In this document: positions 39,401 through 54,400 of the stretch, in pieces
Layout: each line of letters opens with the position of its first letter
Position numbering within the stretch: the first letter of the stretch is position 1
Assembly (NCBI RefSeq): GCF_026230105.1
Contig: NC_079476.1
Location: 13,468,709 to 13,532,708, forward strand
Reading direction: 5' to 3'
DNA: 64,000 nt
Source: Diorhabda sublineata
Lineage: Eukaryota; Arthropoda; Insecta; Coleoptera; Chrysomelidae
Notes under the pieces: model-generated
The model's database searches: none
What the model was told of the DNA's origin: nothing
The model's input: the letters and a program-made list of their open reading frames with translations, nothing else
Translations under genes and position numbers: made by a program

Positions 39401-42400
39401 TAATTAGATTTTGTAGAGATTCCAAATATTTATTTTCAATCAAATTCCATTATTCTAGAAGGTATCTATAATGTAGTCCCATAAAGATTCCGACAAAAAT
39501 TTTTGGGATATTGAGCCAAAAAAAAAACAGTTCAAACTTCTTTTTCATTTCTCTAGCGTCCAGAACTACCTTTTGAGAAACCTTGAACGGCAGTATGTAC
39601 AAAGTAACCAATCAATTTAAATACTATAATGCTTTTCTTACTCATTTAAACTATCTCTAAAGATTTTATACACCCAGTTTCTTACTTACTTAATTTATTT
39701 AAACACTTTCCCAAACTACTCGCTCTTTATAATAATTATCCACTAATAAATAACTATTCACTAACTTATATAATTTATTTAAATTCACCGATTACTTATT
39801 ATTTCGATCCGTTCTCTGTGACATTTAATTACTTATTGATTTTCTCGCTAAAAACAATATTTATACCAAAAAGAATTTCTGGATTAATTCGTTTCTAGAA
39901 AACAAACAAATAAATAAAAAGACCTTCCTAGAAATTTGTTATAAAAAAACAATATAAATAAATCGCCGCTGTATATATAAAACATGTAAACAGCCTTTCC
40001 GAGAATTGCCTCATTCGCAAACTTTAGACTCTTTCATCATAACCGAACAGGATTGAGTAAAATTGCCAGTTAGATTATGAGCGTTTTCTTAGTGGGATTG
40101 TAGCGCAAAACTTTAAGATATTTTCGAATGCTAATGTATTTATCGTCGGGGAATTAATTAGTTTAGAATTATGGTGTGTTGAATTTGGTAATATATTGTA
40201 AAGAACATTAGATTATCAATTTCAAAATTCTATATTCAAATTGACCCTTGATAGAGTATAAATTATTTCTCTCAACTCATTTGTCTCAGTTCTGGTAATT
40301 TTTGGACACGTTTTGAAATTGTTGTTCATAAAAAATAGCTAAAATCCCGATTTTATAATAAATTTTGGTATGTTTGTATTTTCAGGTACTCAAAAATTGT
40401 ATTGTAAAAGAGTTTCAGCCATAATGAAGACATATAATTGAGCAGATCTGTTTTTTTTTAGAAAATAATAATTGATTGAGAAATCGTGTATAACAGAGTA
40501 AAGGTAAATCATCAATTAGCTTATTTTATAACATATCTCTATTTTTAGACAATATAACCCGTCCAGTGTGTCTACAAGTGTATAATTTATTCCATCCAAC
40601 TGACCCTGTTGCCGCCAGACTTGAACCCCTACTATCTGCTAGATTTTCCATTCTCGCACCTGTAAATATTCCACGATACGCCAAGTATCCATTAGGAAAT
40701 GGTCAACCATATCATTTAGGTAAGTTTTTTATATATTTTATATAATAATTATTTATAAATAATTGAATTCGAAGTTTTTCTGTGGTTCTGTCGTCTATAC
40801 ATATGAAATTTTTGTAACCCAATTAGAACTAATAATTCTCTATTCCGCTCTTCTAGTCGAAATTCTTCAGTCGAATCCCCAAATGTTCAATGATAACATA
40901 CAACCTAGACGTCTATCAGAAGTCTCGATACAAAGCACTGTTTCGGGACTGATTGATATTCCCTTCCAAGCTATTAATGCTTGTAAGTACTTATTAGTAA
41001 ACTTGTTATTTATTACCAAAAACTGCTATATCTATTCATTTCATTAAGAATGATTATTAAATGAATGTTTTAATTGAAAACTTGTCTTTAGTTTAAGTTT
41101 CGTAACATAAGATTTATCGTTAAAAAAAGATCGTCAATACCTTTCAAAACTATTTTAATGCAGATTCATGTCTTATTTGTCTTCATATCTTTTCCTTTTC
41201 TTCCACTGTCTTGTTTCTTGTTTCATTTTCAATTTTCAATTTCTCTAAAGATGATTATCTTTTTGTGAATTATTATCACTTTGGTTTCATTTGTGTTGAT
41301 TCTGAATTTTATCTGAATTAAACCACACCACTACTATCTAACAGGATACTCGTTTTTATAAGTTCCATGTTTTTATACAAATCTTTGTACTCAGGTGTTC
41401 ACATTATCTTTATTTGTTTTCGACGATTTTGTTTATAAACTGTGGTGGGCCTGTCTGCCCTGACTGTCCCATTATTTGTTTGTTTTTTTACAGCTCTAAA
41501 TGCAAAGTAACGGGCTTTATAGTAATACCACATTACCATTCATTATATTATTGGATAACAATTTAAATAATCATACCTTGGTCTTCCAGTAAATTTTTGA
41601 TTTGACTAATTGAAGCTCCTTTTTATACTTATTCTTCTTCAGAAAATCGTATGTGTACGACTATGTCCCTACGTTTTCAACTGAAATTAAAAAGGTGATT
41701 AAAATTAACTTTCAATTCCGCGGACAGAGAATATCTACAATATTTTCATTGCATTTCTTTTTCAAAATAACAATATAAAAATTGTAAAAAGGTTCTCCAT
41801 ATTACTAAATATAAATTGTTATAGATATATAGGTTTTTAGTAATAAATAACTATATGCATGCGGTGTTCCTCATTTTATTATTCTTCTTCTTCTGTATAT
41901 TCTAATATAATAAAACATAATAATAATAATAAGATCGTTTCCAGATATTTCATATTGGACAAATATTGAAAAAAAAATTATAAAACATGTTTTATATTCA
42001 CCATTTTTGTTTAGTAAATTAATCATGAATAATTTTGATGGTGTAGTAATGAAAAATGCTTTCGAATTTAAAGACTGGCCTCCTTACTATAGAGTTCCCT
42101 AACCAAACGCAAACTATGGATAGTGGATGTGATTTTATGAATATATCCATATAATCCAGGGGTTGGTAAATATTACTGATTTAAAACAAAATATTCTGAA
42201 TCTATTAACGAAGAGTAGGCACCTGTTCTGTCTCTCGGCAACTTGTATTCGCTTCTTTTCGCCTTCTCCCGTGACACACGTCATCGCAGTCGTTAGCATG
42301 TGAAAATAGAGAAAATTTAATCAGATTTGGACGAAGTCGTTCGCTATCATATGCAACTCAGGTGGCATTCCGGCTCATTCGCCACGAAAAACTCGCAAAC

Positions 42401-45400
42401 AATAAGAAACATAACTAAAAAACTTACTAAGTGTGCTAGTAAATATTTGCAGGTGGAAGATATTCTACTTTCTTCTGCCTTATCATTTACTATAGATGAG
42501 TCATGCGACATAAAAGACCCGTCCCAAGTTCCTTTTTATCAGATATATTTCTTCCTAAGGTCCAAAAGGAGAACTTCTAGGATTGCCACTGTCGCAGGAC
42601 AAACTAGAGGGAAAGATATTATCGAATGCCATGCAAAAATACTTTGATGGCGATGGGATTAATTTAAATAAAATCGTTTCAGTAGCAATTGATGGAGCCA
42701 GAAGTGTGACAGAAAAAAATAAAGGAGTAACAATCATTCTTCAGAGTGAAATAAACTTCGAAATTCTGAAGTTTCATTGAATAACACACAAAGAAACGCT
42801 TGGTGCACAAAAATTTCCAGCCGAAATAGTTGAGGTTATGATGTTGGTAATCAATATTGTTAATAGAATCTTATCAAAAGCACTCTACCCTCACAAGTTT
42901 AAATAATTGAAATAAAGACTTCGACCTCCTCTTCATAATAAAGTGCGATGGATTTCCAAAGGTAAGGTGTTGAAACGTTTTGCTTTGTGCTTGAATGATA
43001 TAAACACATTCCTAAATGAAAAAGGTAATAATCACTCTGAATTAAAGAGCGACAAATGGTGGTAAAAATTTTATCTTTATGGTGGAAATCACAGCAAAAT
43101 TAAATAAACTAAATCTAAAATTGCAAGGAAAGGGAAACCCTGTTTTAAGGAAAAATTAATTCTTCTTGTAGAAAATAATCAGAGTGGTAAATTACTTACT
43201 TTTCAATTTTTAAAGCAAAACACAACAAAAAAAATTAAATATGAATTTGCTCACAGATTTAAATAATTAAAAACCAACAAAACTACTCTAGCATTCATAG
43301 TAAATCCTCTCAACACAAATAGTAATGAAATCTACATTAAGCCATTTGGAATTAAAACTGAATCTCTAGAAACGCAATTGATCGATTTAAAAAAGTAAAA
43401 CTTTGTGGAGTGGGATATTTATAAAGTTGAAAAGCAAGTTAGAAGAGTTGAAGATCCAGAAATGTATGTACGTAATGTGACAAAAGTGGACGGCTTTGAA
43501 AGAAATTCTGCGAGCTTTTATATTTGACGCATGGAATAGTCTTCTAGATTGCTACAGTGAAGTGAAGAAGTTAACATTTGGAATACTGACTATCTTCGGA
43601 GCAAGCGTTCTCTTGTGCGATTATAATTTGTAAAAATTAAAGCAAAAAGCCAACTAAAAACCGAAAATTTAGAGTCATGTGAAAAGGAAATTGAGAGAAG
43701 CTGGCCTTTTTGTAATTAAAATATGGTACGTTCTAATCAGCACCTTATCAGCAGAAAATTCATCTTCTAATGATTTTTCGAAGCTGTACAAAGAGTATTT
43801 GAAAGAATTGGAAAGGAAGAATGTACTGAAAGTAGTGATTTGACCGTCACTGTCGACCTCAACCCGATTGAGTGGTTATGAGATAAATTGAAATCAGTAT
43901 CCTATTTCCACTCCATATGTTATAGTTTAATAAATAGTTTTCATTTTCCAAAATTTGCAACTCCAATATATGGGTTTTTTGTTTGGAACAATCACGTCCC
44001 ATGAACGAAACCCCTCTGTAAGGTCGATTTTATTAGGTCTTACTGGATTTGAAATGGATGGTGTTCCAACGATATTCTGGTTCATAATAGCAGATAACGC
44101 TATCTGACTATGGTGAGATCCCTTCGATTGGTTTTTACTTCAAACACGACTGGTGATTTACCCCGTCAAAACGTCAATTTTTATCAATCTTTTAAAAATC
44201 AATAAAAAAACAAAATTTGAAACAGAAGAGTATAAAGGATTCCTACTATTCACCTCTGAAATAATTTCGAAAATCATTTACCATTGAAATCTATATTATC
44301 GACGACTACTTGACCAATGGTTCGCAGTTGGAAGTGAGGACGACGCCACTTAGCGTTTTTTGGGAAATGTTTAACTACATGTACTGAATGAGACGCTGTT
44401 TGACGTTGTCTTCAGTTCGGGTCTTAGGCCCGTACGAGGTGTGTTAAACTGTTCTGATTAGCCGTAATAACGCCGAAACTAGTCAGTAGTTGCACCCTCT
44501 CCTTGCAATTGCGAGCCATTGAGGATGTTAATATCGACAAAAGGGTCGATTTACATCACGCTATTTATTGTATGTGCCGAATGATATTATTCGTGAGTTT
44601 GTTTTGTGTAAAAATATGAAATTACATAAACATGAATCTAAGTTCCAAGATCTTTGTTTCTTGCTATTGCTTTCAGTTTAACAAATGAACTGAAAATTCT
44701 GAATTAAAAATGTTGGTTTCCCATTGAAAAATGATATCTTTAGACCAGAAGGCGACTATTTTATCTCAAGTCATAAAATCGTTATATGGAAAACAATTAC
44801 TCTATCTTCTTCTAGAGTAAACGGATAAAAGTAGCTTCAAGTAATTTTAATAATGAATTGATAGGTACTAGCAAAGATGGTGAACTATTTTACTAACAAT
44901 AATTTTGTTTTGGCAAAGCCCAATCAAATATCCCGAAACGGATTTCTAAATATTAGTTTTATTAGACGTATTTGTTGTTTGCTTTCATGGTATCTATTTC
45001 AAATTGTTTGAAGTTTCAGATAGAAACAGGGAATTTGTAAAATATTAACAACATGCAAAAGTAATGCTATATAAATGGGCCTAAGATATTAAAATTATTG
45101 ATGTTTATATATGTAGAAAATTTCAAATGTAAGTGCTCAATAAATCGGCTGTTAGTCCTCAAAATAATTAACGTTTCTACTGGAAAATATTGTGAGGAAC
45201 ATAGGAATATCAGTGTGAAATCGTTAATCAATTTAATTCTATTCTACTAGTTTAAATTGGAATAGACCATCGCGATAAATCGTAATTTACAACTCAACTG
45301 TTTTACAGGACTTCTGATACACTCATTAAATACCTCAAATTTCTATTATTATATTTTTGCCGAAATAATTTGAAGATAAAGTAAATTTAAAAAAAAAAAT

Positions 45401-48400
45401 TAAATGAGAAGAAATTTTTATATATTAATACCAATATTAAACAAAGTCTCATTTCATCTCAACAAGGGCTCATACAATATAACTCTTTCAGCTAAACATA
45501 TCTATAATATCTCTCAGCTATTTAGCAGAAATCCTACCGCAAAGTTAAATTATTCCCTCCCTTTGTTCGTTAAGATTTCCAAGTATTTGAAAGCCATATC
45601 TATGAACATTTTTTAAATAACATTTGGAGATAAATATGGTGGTCTGGGCGGCGGCTTGAAGCCCACCGCATGAAAAAATCATTCTATTATGAAAAGTATT
45701 CTATAAATATATGTAATCTCGTGTTTATTATGAGCAGAAAAATCGTTTTACTGAAATCGTAAGTCCATCCATAAACAATAGGTTTAAAAAAATTGCTCTT
45801 GATTTTGAATCATAATAACTCACTCTGCTTGATTTGTTTCTGGGAAATATTTCTTACGTTGTTTTAACTACAACAGTTTTAATGCAATTTTTTTTAGCTT
45901 TAACTATTTTACATCATATGTCAATGAAATTTCAGTCGAAACGACTATAATCATTTGAAAGGTCTTTTTAATCTCTTAAAAAAGTATTCTATAACTTTTT
46001 GTTTAAAAATGTACCCCTTGTCCTGTTATTTGAGGTTAAATGCTGAATTACGTAAAACAAAAGCTATTCAAGTATCTATAACTTGCTTTAGGTAGAACAT
46101 TAAAATCTTAAAATATAGCTTAATTTCTTTGTTTTTTATAAGCTTTATTTTTATTCATTACACTTTTTTCGATAAAATGCATCATTATAGCGTTATACGT
46201 AAAAAACTATCGAAAAATGCAGTTTGACGAAAAATCGTACTTTTCAATTGCGAATAACTCAAAAACTATTGATCTGACGGAGAAACTTAATATTACATTT
46301 TTTACTTTAAATTTGCTAATCTTTCGATTTCTGGGGTTATTTTGGGTGAAAAATTTTCCGTCCCCGAAAAGGGATGGCATCCCTCCTGCGGGGGTTGCAC
46401 ACTTCGGCACCACGTAGATCTCGATTTTTGGATACACACGTATCATCTGTCAAAATTGGCCTATAATCAGCTCACAATAAACGAAGGGTTAAAAATAATT
46501 GAAAAAATGTTTCTTATTTTTAAACGGGGTATGAACAAGTGTCCTCCCAGATCACAGGATTTATCTACAAATAATTTGTATCATAAAAATAGTAGAAATA
46601 ATGTTTAATTTTGTAGTAGAATTACAGCTGAGAGTTGTAATAGGTATATTTAGTTGAAACAACCTGTATAACGATAAGTTTTTGTTAAAAGTTAATTTTT
46701 ATTTTAATTTTTTGTTATGCTTAATTTTTGAATTACTTCTTAATTTATTTTGTTGAAATTATAATAAAAAGGACTAGCAATTTTTTAAGTAAAATTATTT
46801 GTAATATTCTGAATAATAAACTTTTCAATTCAATAAATTATCGATTAAAAATTTCATTTATGTGGACTTGACGTAGACCTTTCTGCTCTTGTTTTTATAC
46901 TGATTAATTATGATGCTAATAAAATAACAGAAAAGTGGGGTACTTTAAGAGTGGACTAGGAATCCAATGGAATAGTTAAGTTTATTATAATTTGTATGTT
47001 CTAAAATTTTTTTCCAATACTGTATATATTTGTAATGTATGGTATGTGATCAGCATTGGAGCCAACGGTACAGTGTACATCTGTTCCCAGCTAAACTTTC
47101 ATATCCTTCTATTTGCTGTATGTCTCAAGTAATTATTAATTTTATAATTATATCTTTATGTATATTTGTTATGTATGTATGTATGTTTTGGTAGCCAACC
47201 TTATATCAAATCTGCACTCTTTAAGTACTTTGTTTTTTCATACAAGGGCATCTTACCAAACTAATGCAAATGAGAGAATTTTAGAAAACCGAAAATGCTT
47301 AGAATACATACATAGTGAGTGAGCTCAATATGTAGGGAGCTGGAGTTGCGTATATCGAATAGATTTATATTATATTATATATAATATATTATATTAATAA
47401 ACGTACTCAAACTTTGAAGTACAATTGATAACAGTAACTTGGTACTTTATATATACTGAAATATATATCATTTCCAGTGCAACAAAAATGGTGGGGTAGT
47501 AAACGAATGGATTATGCACTGTATTGTCCAGAAGGTTTGTCAAATTTTCCGACAAATGCTCTTCCACATTTATTTCATGCCAGTTATTGGGAAAGCTGTG
47601 ACGTTATTGCTTTCATATTGAGACAAATAGGGGGAATAGAAGTGACTTCTTTGCCAGGTGATAATGACAGAGAGCAATCTTTCAGACCCGGACAACCTAG
47701 AGAAAAATGGATAAGAAAACGAACATCCGTTAAACTTAAGGTAAGAAAATATAATGAAGTACGAATCTAATACATTAACTTAACATCCTATTTTTGAAAA
47801 TATTGTTAAAAAATCTACGAATGAAACGTATCTAATATTATTCTTTTCTATTATACTTGAATAAATATGAATGTATCTCATTTAAGAAGAAGGCACATTT
47901 TATGGAATTAGATTTAAATTTATACGTCAAAGTGCCTTATTTACCAAAATAATCTCTCTCAAATTTGTAATTTATATTATGCCTATCATGTGTTGACGAA
48001 TAGGTCCAATTTTCCTATACTTTGCTTTTATTTGATAGCAATTTTGTTTGGAAAAGTAATAATTTAACACATTGACAATAGTGTTAAATTCAGGAAAAAG
48101 TATATAAAAAATTATCATTCGCTATTGATAAATGCGATTTCCCTTAACTAGGCTATTTTTCAATTCTTTTTGTTTAGTTAAGCTACCCGTCTAAGTTTAG
48201 AGATAATAATTTTGTGACATATTTGTCTAATTCTAGATTTCTGAGGATTTTTATGAAAATTTTGTTTTTTACAATACCTGAAAAATAAAAATCGAGCGGT
48301 GTAGTGCCAGAAGCTCTCGATTGACACAACTTGAAAGGTCTGTCAGTTCCTATCCCGTGCACATAAAATTTGTGTTTCAACATTTCTCACCCCTCTATTT

Positions 48401-51400
48401 AAAATTGCATTTGTTTATCTATATGTAACTATGTAAAAGTTAAAATCTCTATTCTCTATATAATCAAAATTTTCAAAGCAGTGGTAAATTCAAATAAGTG
48501 ACCGAATGGACTCCAAACTAAAATCAATCAAATAACAAATACAACCCTGGAAAATCTGCTTAAGTCAATGTTGTGAAAAGATATAATCTATAACTTAATT
48601 CGTGTGGTTTGATAAGAGATGGCGTAACTTGTATAATATTACATCGTTCCAATATTGCGAACAAGCGTTGGAAAGCTACTACTGTTATTGTATGTCTTTT
48701 CAGTATATGTCATTCATTTGAAGCGTTAACAACAATAATTTTTAAACTGTTTTTGCAAAGTGTTCTTCTTCATTACTTTAATATGAAGAGCATCGTATTT
48801 TGGTGGAAGTTTATAGTGAACATGCTCTAGCTGAACGAACGTGCCAAAAGTGGTTTGCATGATTTAGTGATTTTGGCTTGAAAGACAATGAAAGTCCTGG
48901 GCAGCCAAAAAGTTTGAAGATGACGAACTGAAAGCATTAGTCGATAAAGATTATTGTCAAACACAAGACGAGCTCGCAGAATCTTTGGGTGTCACTCAAG
49001 CAGCCATTTCAAACGTTTAAAAGCAGCTGGATATATTCAAAAGCAAGGGAATTGGGTTCAGCATGAACTACAGTCGAGAGACATCGAAAGGCGGTTTTGT
49101 ATGTCCGAAATGCTACGGGAACGCCACAGAATGAAGTCATGTTTGCATCGGATTGTTACTGGTGATGAGAAATGAATCCATTATGACAACCGCAAACGCA
49201 GAAAATCATATGTGAAATTTGGCCAACCAGCCAATTCAACGACAAAGCCAAATATCCATGGCATGGAGGTAATGCTCTCTATTTGGTGTGATGCTTTATT
49301 ATGAGCTGCTAAATCCGGGTAAAATCATTAATGGAGAATGCTACCGAATACAATTAATCCGTTTGAAGAGAGCAGTAGCTGAAAAATTCCCGGATTATGC
49401 GACCAGGCACGAGGCAATAATTTTCATCATGACGTTGCTATTCCGGTTAAGAACTATTTGGAAAACAGTGGATGGGAAGTTTTACCTCACCAGCAAGATA
49501 TCAAAAATTGGCTTGATTCATTCTTAGCTGCCAAGCCGGCACAGTTCTTTTGGATTGCCAGAAAGATGGGAAAAGGTCATAGCTTCAGATGGGCAATACT
49601 TTGAATAATACTATTGTACAAGTTTTTCTTAAATAAAAGTTTAAATTTTGAAAAAAACCGCACGAATTAAGATATAGACCATAATACTTTTCCTGACAAC
49701 ATTTAATCCTCTTTTCCTATTGTTCTTTTATGTACAAGCAGTAAAATTTTATTTTTCAGAATGTGACTGCAAATCACCGAGCTAATGATGTTATTGTCCG
49801 AGAAGGTGCGGCACAGACGCTAACAGCAAGGTTCATGTATGGACCTTTAGATATGATTACACTGACTGGAGAAAAAGTGGATATCCATGTTATGAAAGAT
49901 GCTCCATTGGGAGAATGGTCACATTTTGCAACAGAAGTTACTGATAAAACTGGACGAATAACATTTACAATTCCAGAAGAAAAGTCGTTGAGTTATGGGT
50001 TATACCCAATTAAGGTAAAAAAAAATATGAATGAAATAAGATCATTGCAATGTTGATCAAAATTTGAAGGTAATATATACATTGCATATTCAACTATTCA
50101 TTGATACGAAGTAGATCGATTCCATATGCACTGGATAAAAATTGTATCAAATATAATACCTATTGTTACCAAAATTTTTGCTCTGTCAGTAAACATAGTC
50201 ATTTATTCATTTTATCGTATCCACCTTTATATGTATTTACATACAATTAAATATACTTATATACAGTTATATTTACATTTTCAGAGTGATAGCCAACTGG
50301 TATTCATGAAAATTATAAAGTAATCATAGACGAGATAATTTTATCTAGTTATGTAAACATGTTATATAAATATTAACTGTAATTTATTAATATTTTTTTT
50401 TAATTTTCAATTACAGATGGTTGTTAGAGGAGATCATACAGCAGTAGATTTCTTCTTGGCCGTGGTTCCTCCGAAAACTGAATGTATTGTATTTAGTATA
50501 GATGGTTCATTTACAGCAAGTGTATCTGTCACTGGACGCGACCCAAAAGTTAGAGCGGGCGCAGTGGATGTAGTGAGGTAATACACATTTAATATAATAC
50601 AATGAATTATAGATCTATTTAAAATTTGTTTCAATAATGAAATTCACTCCTGAATCCTTTCATATTTGTCTTATCTGTATGCTTTGTTGAACATCAGATT
50701 GAAATCCTGAGTTCTCTTCTATCCATTTTTGAAAACTTTTCATTTACTATCACTTATTTTCATTTTTTCCAAAGTCTTCCCTTTATTTTTCCTGTTTTGT
50801 CTTCTTGGACAATTGATTGTCTTCCTAGTCTTCCACTTTACATTTACATTACTTTACCTACCACGATAATTTTCCTGTTCATTCTTTGTTGACCCCTTCT
50901 CATTATAAATCCATGAAAATTTAACTGATCCTTCTTTTATTTTATTGATGATTGAAGTTTGCTTCGTCATTTCCTCTATATGATAATTTCTGATTTTCAT
51001 TTCTAAAACTCAGGTGTGGTTGAAATTCAATATGCTACAATAAAAGTCTAATGATACAATATCAATGGTGCAATGACAAGTTCTGCTAAATAACTGTTAG
51101 GGGAATCTCAAAATAAAAATTCCTAAAAAAGAATTCATTTTGAAAACCAAACTCAAACTCAATTAAAATGATAAATTGACTGAGCATATAGAGAAACGCA
51201 TTTGGTGATAAAAGAAAAAAGATAGTTTCTTTGTATTCCTTGTATATCAAAAGAGGAATCTATTTTGTGGTTCAAAGTCTAAAAAAAGTCTTCTTCTTCC
51301 TTCTTGTATGGTAGGTTTAAAACCTGTTTCTTCTTCAGTTTCAGCCTCTTGAATCCAGATTATCACACCAATACTTCTTCTGCCTGTTGGTAATTTATCC

Positions 51401-54400
51401 CTTGCGATACGCACTAGTCTTTCACTTGTCATTCTGCTAATGTAACTACTCCATTCTTGTTTTCGTTTTAGTACCCAGTCAATTACGTTTTCTACCTTGC
51501 ACGTATTTCTTGTGTTTTCACTTTTTTTTCTGTCTAAAAGTGTTTTCGCTGTTATTTTCCTGAGTACTTTCATTTCCGTTGTCTCTAGTAGTTTTATATA
51601 TTCTGCTTTTTGTTTCTTTTGTAAGATGTTTATTTATCCAAATAGTGCTGTTGAAGCATTTTGCTACTTTATTTGTTTTGACGACCTGCTGCATCTCCAT
51701 AGCTCGTTATGTCTATTCCTAAATATCTAAATTTTAGTACCTGCTGTAATACATGACCATTAATTTCTATTTTGCAGCGTATAAGTAAAAAGTCAATGAC
51801 TCAAAAAGTGAATTATAGAGAGAATTCCCTAAGAAAATGAATTAACCCTATCAACACGATTAGTACAAAGTGTAATTATGGCAAATCATCTACATTTATG
51901 GATCCACACCGATTTAATATTCTATCAACTAAGTGGTTCCATCGGAAAGGATGTGATTGAAAATGAAAAAATAATAGTAGAAATACTTTAGCCAAAAGAA
52001 TGTTTTCTTAAATATTAATCGACAAAGAAGATTATTGGGATGACATGTTGTTGAATAATTTTCACAAATTGAAAAAATAAAATATAGCACACATAAGAAT
52101 CTACTTTACATTAAATATAATGTAATATATGCTTTGGTTTGATTTTCTTCATTCATCGTTCAGCATTGAAACTTAAAACATTCAATTTTCTAATAATTTT
52201 GCCCGAAAATATATAATAATCTATGATAATCTTTCATATCCTCAAATAATTAAAATGACCAACTTCTTTGCTTTTATAAATGAATTTTTGATGAGAAATG
52301 ACTATATTGTTTACGAACAAGACATGTGTGTCTATTTATTTTTACTATTAAGGCAGTGACACTGAAAATTAGCTTGTAAAAATGCACACGAATCATAATG
52401 AAATGATATTTGTTCCCGTACAATATGAAAATAGAATTTGTTAGTATTTAAGTTGTCAAGTTCACATCACTAACTTATAAGTTTGAGTACTGTAATATTA
52501 ATTGAAAGTGAAGTAAAGTAAAGAAAAAATATAAAATTTAAATGATTGAAATCCACATGATCTCATTAGTTTTTTCATTGTGTAGTCTTTTTAATCTATA
52601 CAAAAGTTCTAATCAGATTAATAGACTTTCCACATTTATTTTATCTGGTTTGCGTTTCTAATTATTTGTAAATGGTCTGTTTCAAGTGTCATTAAGTATA
52701 ATTATTTTGATATTATTTTTTTCATTTGATAATTTTTTACATTACATCAAATCCACCAAACATATACCATTTGATAACACTCACAACTGCACTGTTTGTT
52801 AATTTACGCCAGACGTGAACTAGCAACCTATTGAAGGCTTGAAGGACCAGCTAGAATTTTCACCATCAATCTATTTTTCTCACTTTGTTCCAAGTCCAAC
52901 CATTACATTTCTCAATCATACAATTCATGTTGTCTCTAACTCTTTGCATTTATTCATTAAATAAATATTTCAGGCATTGGCAAGAATTGGGATTCCTAAT
53001 CATCTATATCACAGGACGACCTGATATGCAACACAGAAGAGTGGTATCTTGGTTATCTCAGCATAATTTTCCTCATGGTTTGATATCATTTGCAGATGGA
53101 TTATCAACAGATCCGCTTGGTCACAAAGCCGCTTATTTAAACAACTTAGTTGAGGTAGGTTATTGTTCTATCCGGACATAATTTAGAAGAAAAAATTGTT
53201 GCTAAACCTGTGTATTGGGTGGATTTAATCTAGAACGGCAGCTATTCTGATTTAATAAAATAAGCATTGTCAAGTTTGAAAAATTATGCTTTGGCATCTG
53301 GTGTAGAAGTTTGTTCACAAAAGTATCAGGATTACCAAAATTACAAATAAGCATTGACCTGAAATTGCTTTGACTTAGAAAATTGATGAAAACGCGCTGG
53401 AGGTCATTCACATATCTAACCGTATCTACAAATCAGGAATAGATCGGAAAAATTCCGGTTATACTCTATTCTAGCGTGCTGTATATCATACAATCACCTT
53501 CTAACTTTGTTTCACTGATATCGAGCTTCAGTGTTAGGTTGGATATTGATTAGTAATACATAAGGTATTCCATATCCTAAAAGATCTCTAAAAATTTGTT
53601 TCTTAGATCTGTATAACAAAAAAGTTTTTGGTAAGATTACATTGAGTCGTGATAAACATGTATTGAAAACTTTCAGACTAAATTGAAAACTATTAGATAT
53701 ATCATAGCACTCCTAGTACTTGTACAAATATAGGTGAAATGAACCCATGGTCTGCATTTTTTCACTAGCGGTTAAAAACACCATTATTATAAATGCAAAT
53801 TTGCATAGTTTACCGTCGATACAAAGATTTCATGATAACAAACACGTTGTAATAAGATTTAACGTTCTTTCGAGTTTACTTTGATACTCCACTCTATTTC
53901 TCCACCAATAATAATAAAACTAACAGATTCTTAAAAACTATTAATAATATGAGTAAGTGATCAGTGAAGTTCATTCAATAAGCCATGTTTTAATATTCAC
54001 GACATAAAAGTTCTAAAGAAACAAATCATGTTTATAACAATATTAAATATAGAATGATAATGAGGGAAGGAGCATTTTTTTGGGATACATTTCTCGCATG
54101 CAAGTTTCCATAATTTGGTTTAGCCTACTTTGTCTATTATTGGTTACTTTTAATTCAAAAAAATGTGTACCTTCCTTCAGATAAAGGTCCTCCCCCTTTC
54201 CTCAAATTTGTTTTGGTGAACTAATCCTATTACTTTTTCAGTTTAAAAACTGATTATTTACTCCTTCCCGTAATATTATAAATTTTTAGAAAAACTTTGT
54301 TGAATTGTTAATCACAGATACATTAACTTGTTCCCTCCACAGAAAAATAGAATCTCATAGAAGAATATAAGATGGAATTTTTGAAACTGCTAATGCTATA

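Larger units (their letters stand above)
40983..47477. other. rdgB: rdgB intron after exon n
   Basis: Contains a LINE fragment (41190-41470), a hAT remnant (42320-43640) and a Tc1 scrap (43841-43895). The region 45890-46450 looks repeat-derived (GGGGTTATTTTGGGTGAAAA, then CCTCCTGCGGGGGTTGCACA) but is unclassified. Nothing recognised in 43900-45880 or 46451-47477, including open frames at 45404-45616 and 46342-46608. Confidence 0.65.
47741..49759. other. rdgB: rdgB intron after exon o
   Basis: Holds two mariner-type remnants in opposite orientation (48183-48383 minus, 48770-49610 plus). Nothing else recognised. Confidence 0.75.
50578..52973. other. rdgB: rdgB intron after exon q
   Basis: Two antisense LINE pieces (50690-51000 and 51280-51735). 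Nothing recognised at 51740-52973. Confidence 0.7.

Noticed and set aside
45404..45616. 70-codon plus-strand frame in the large intron after exon n
   Set aside because: AT-rich, no homologue recognised, no splice signals in phase with rdgB.
46207..46608. Overlapping open frames on both strands around GGATGGCATCCCTCCTGCG
   Set aside because: They overlap one another and no product is recognised; composition suggests an unclassified repeat rather than a gene.
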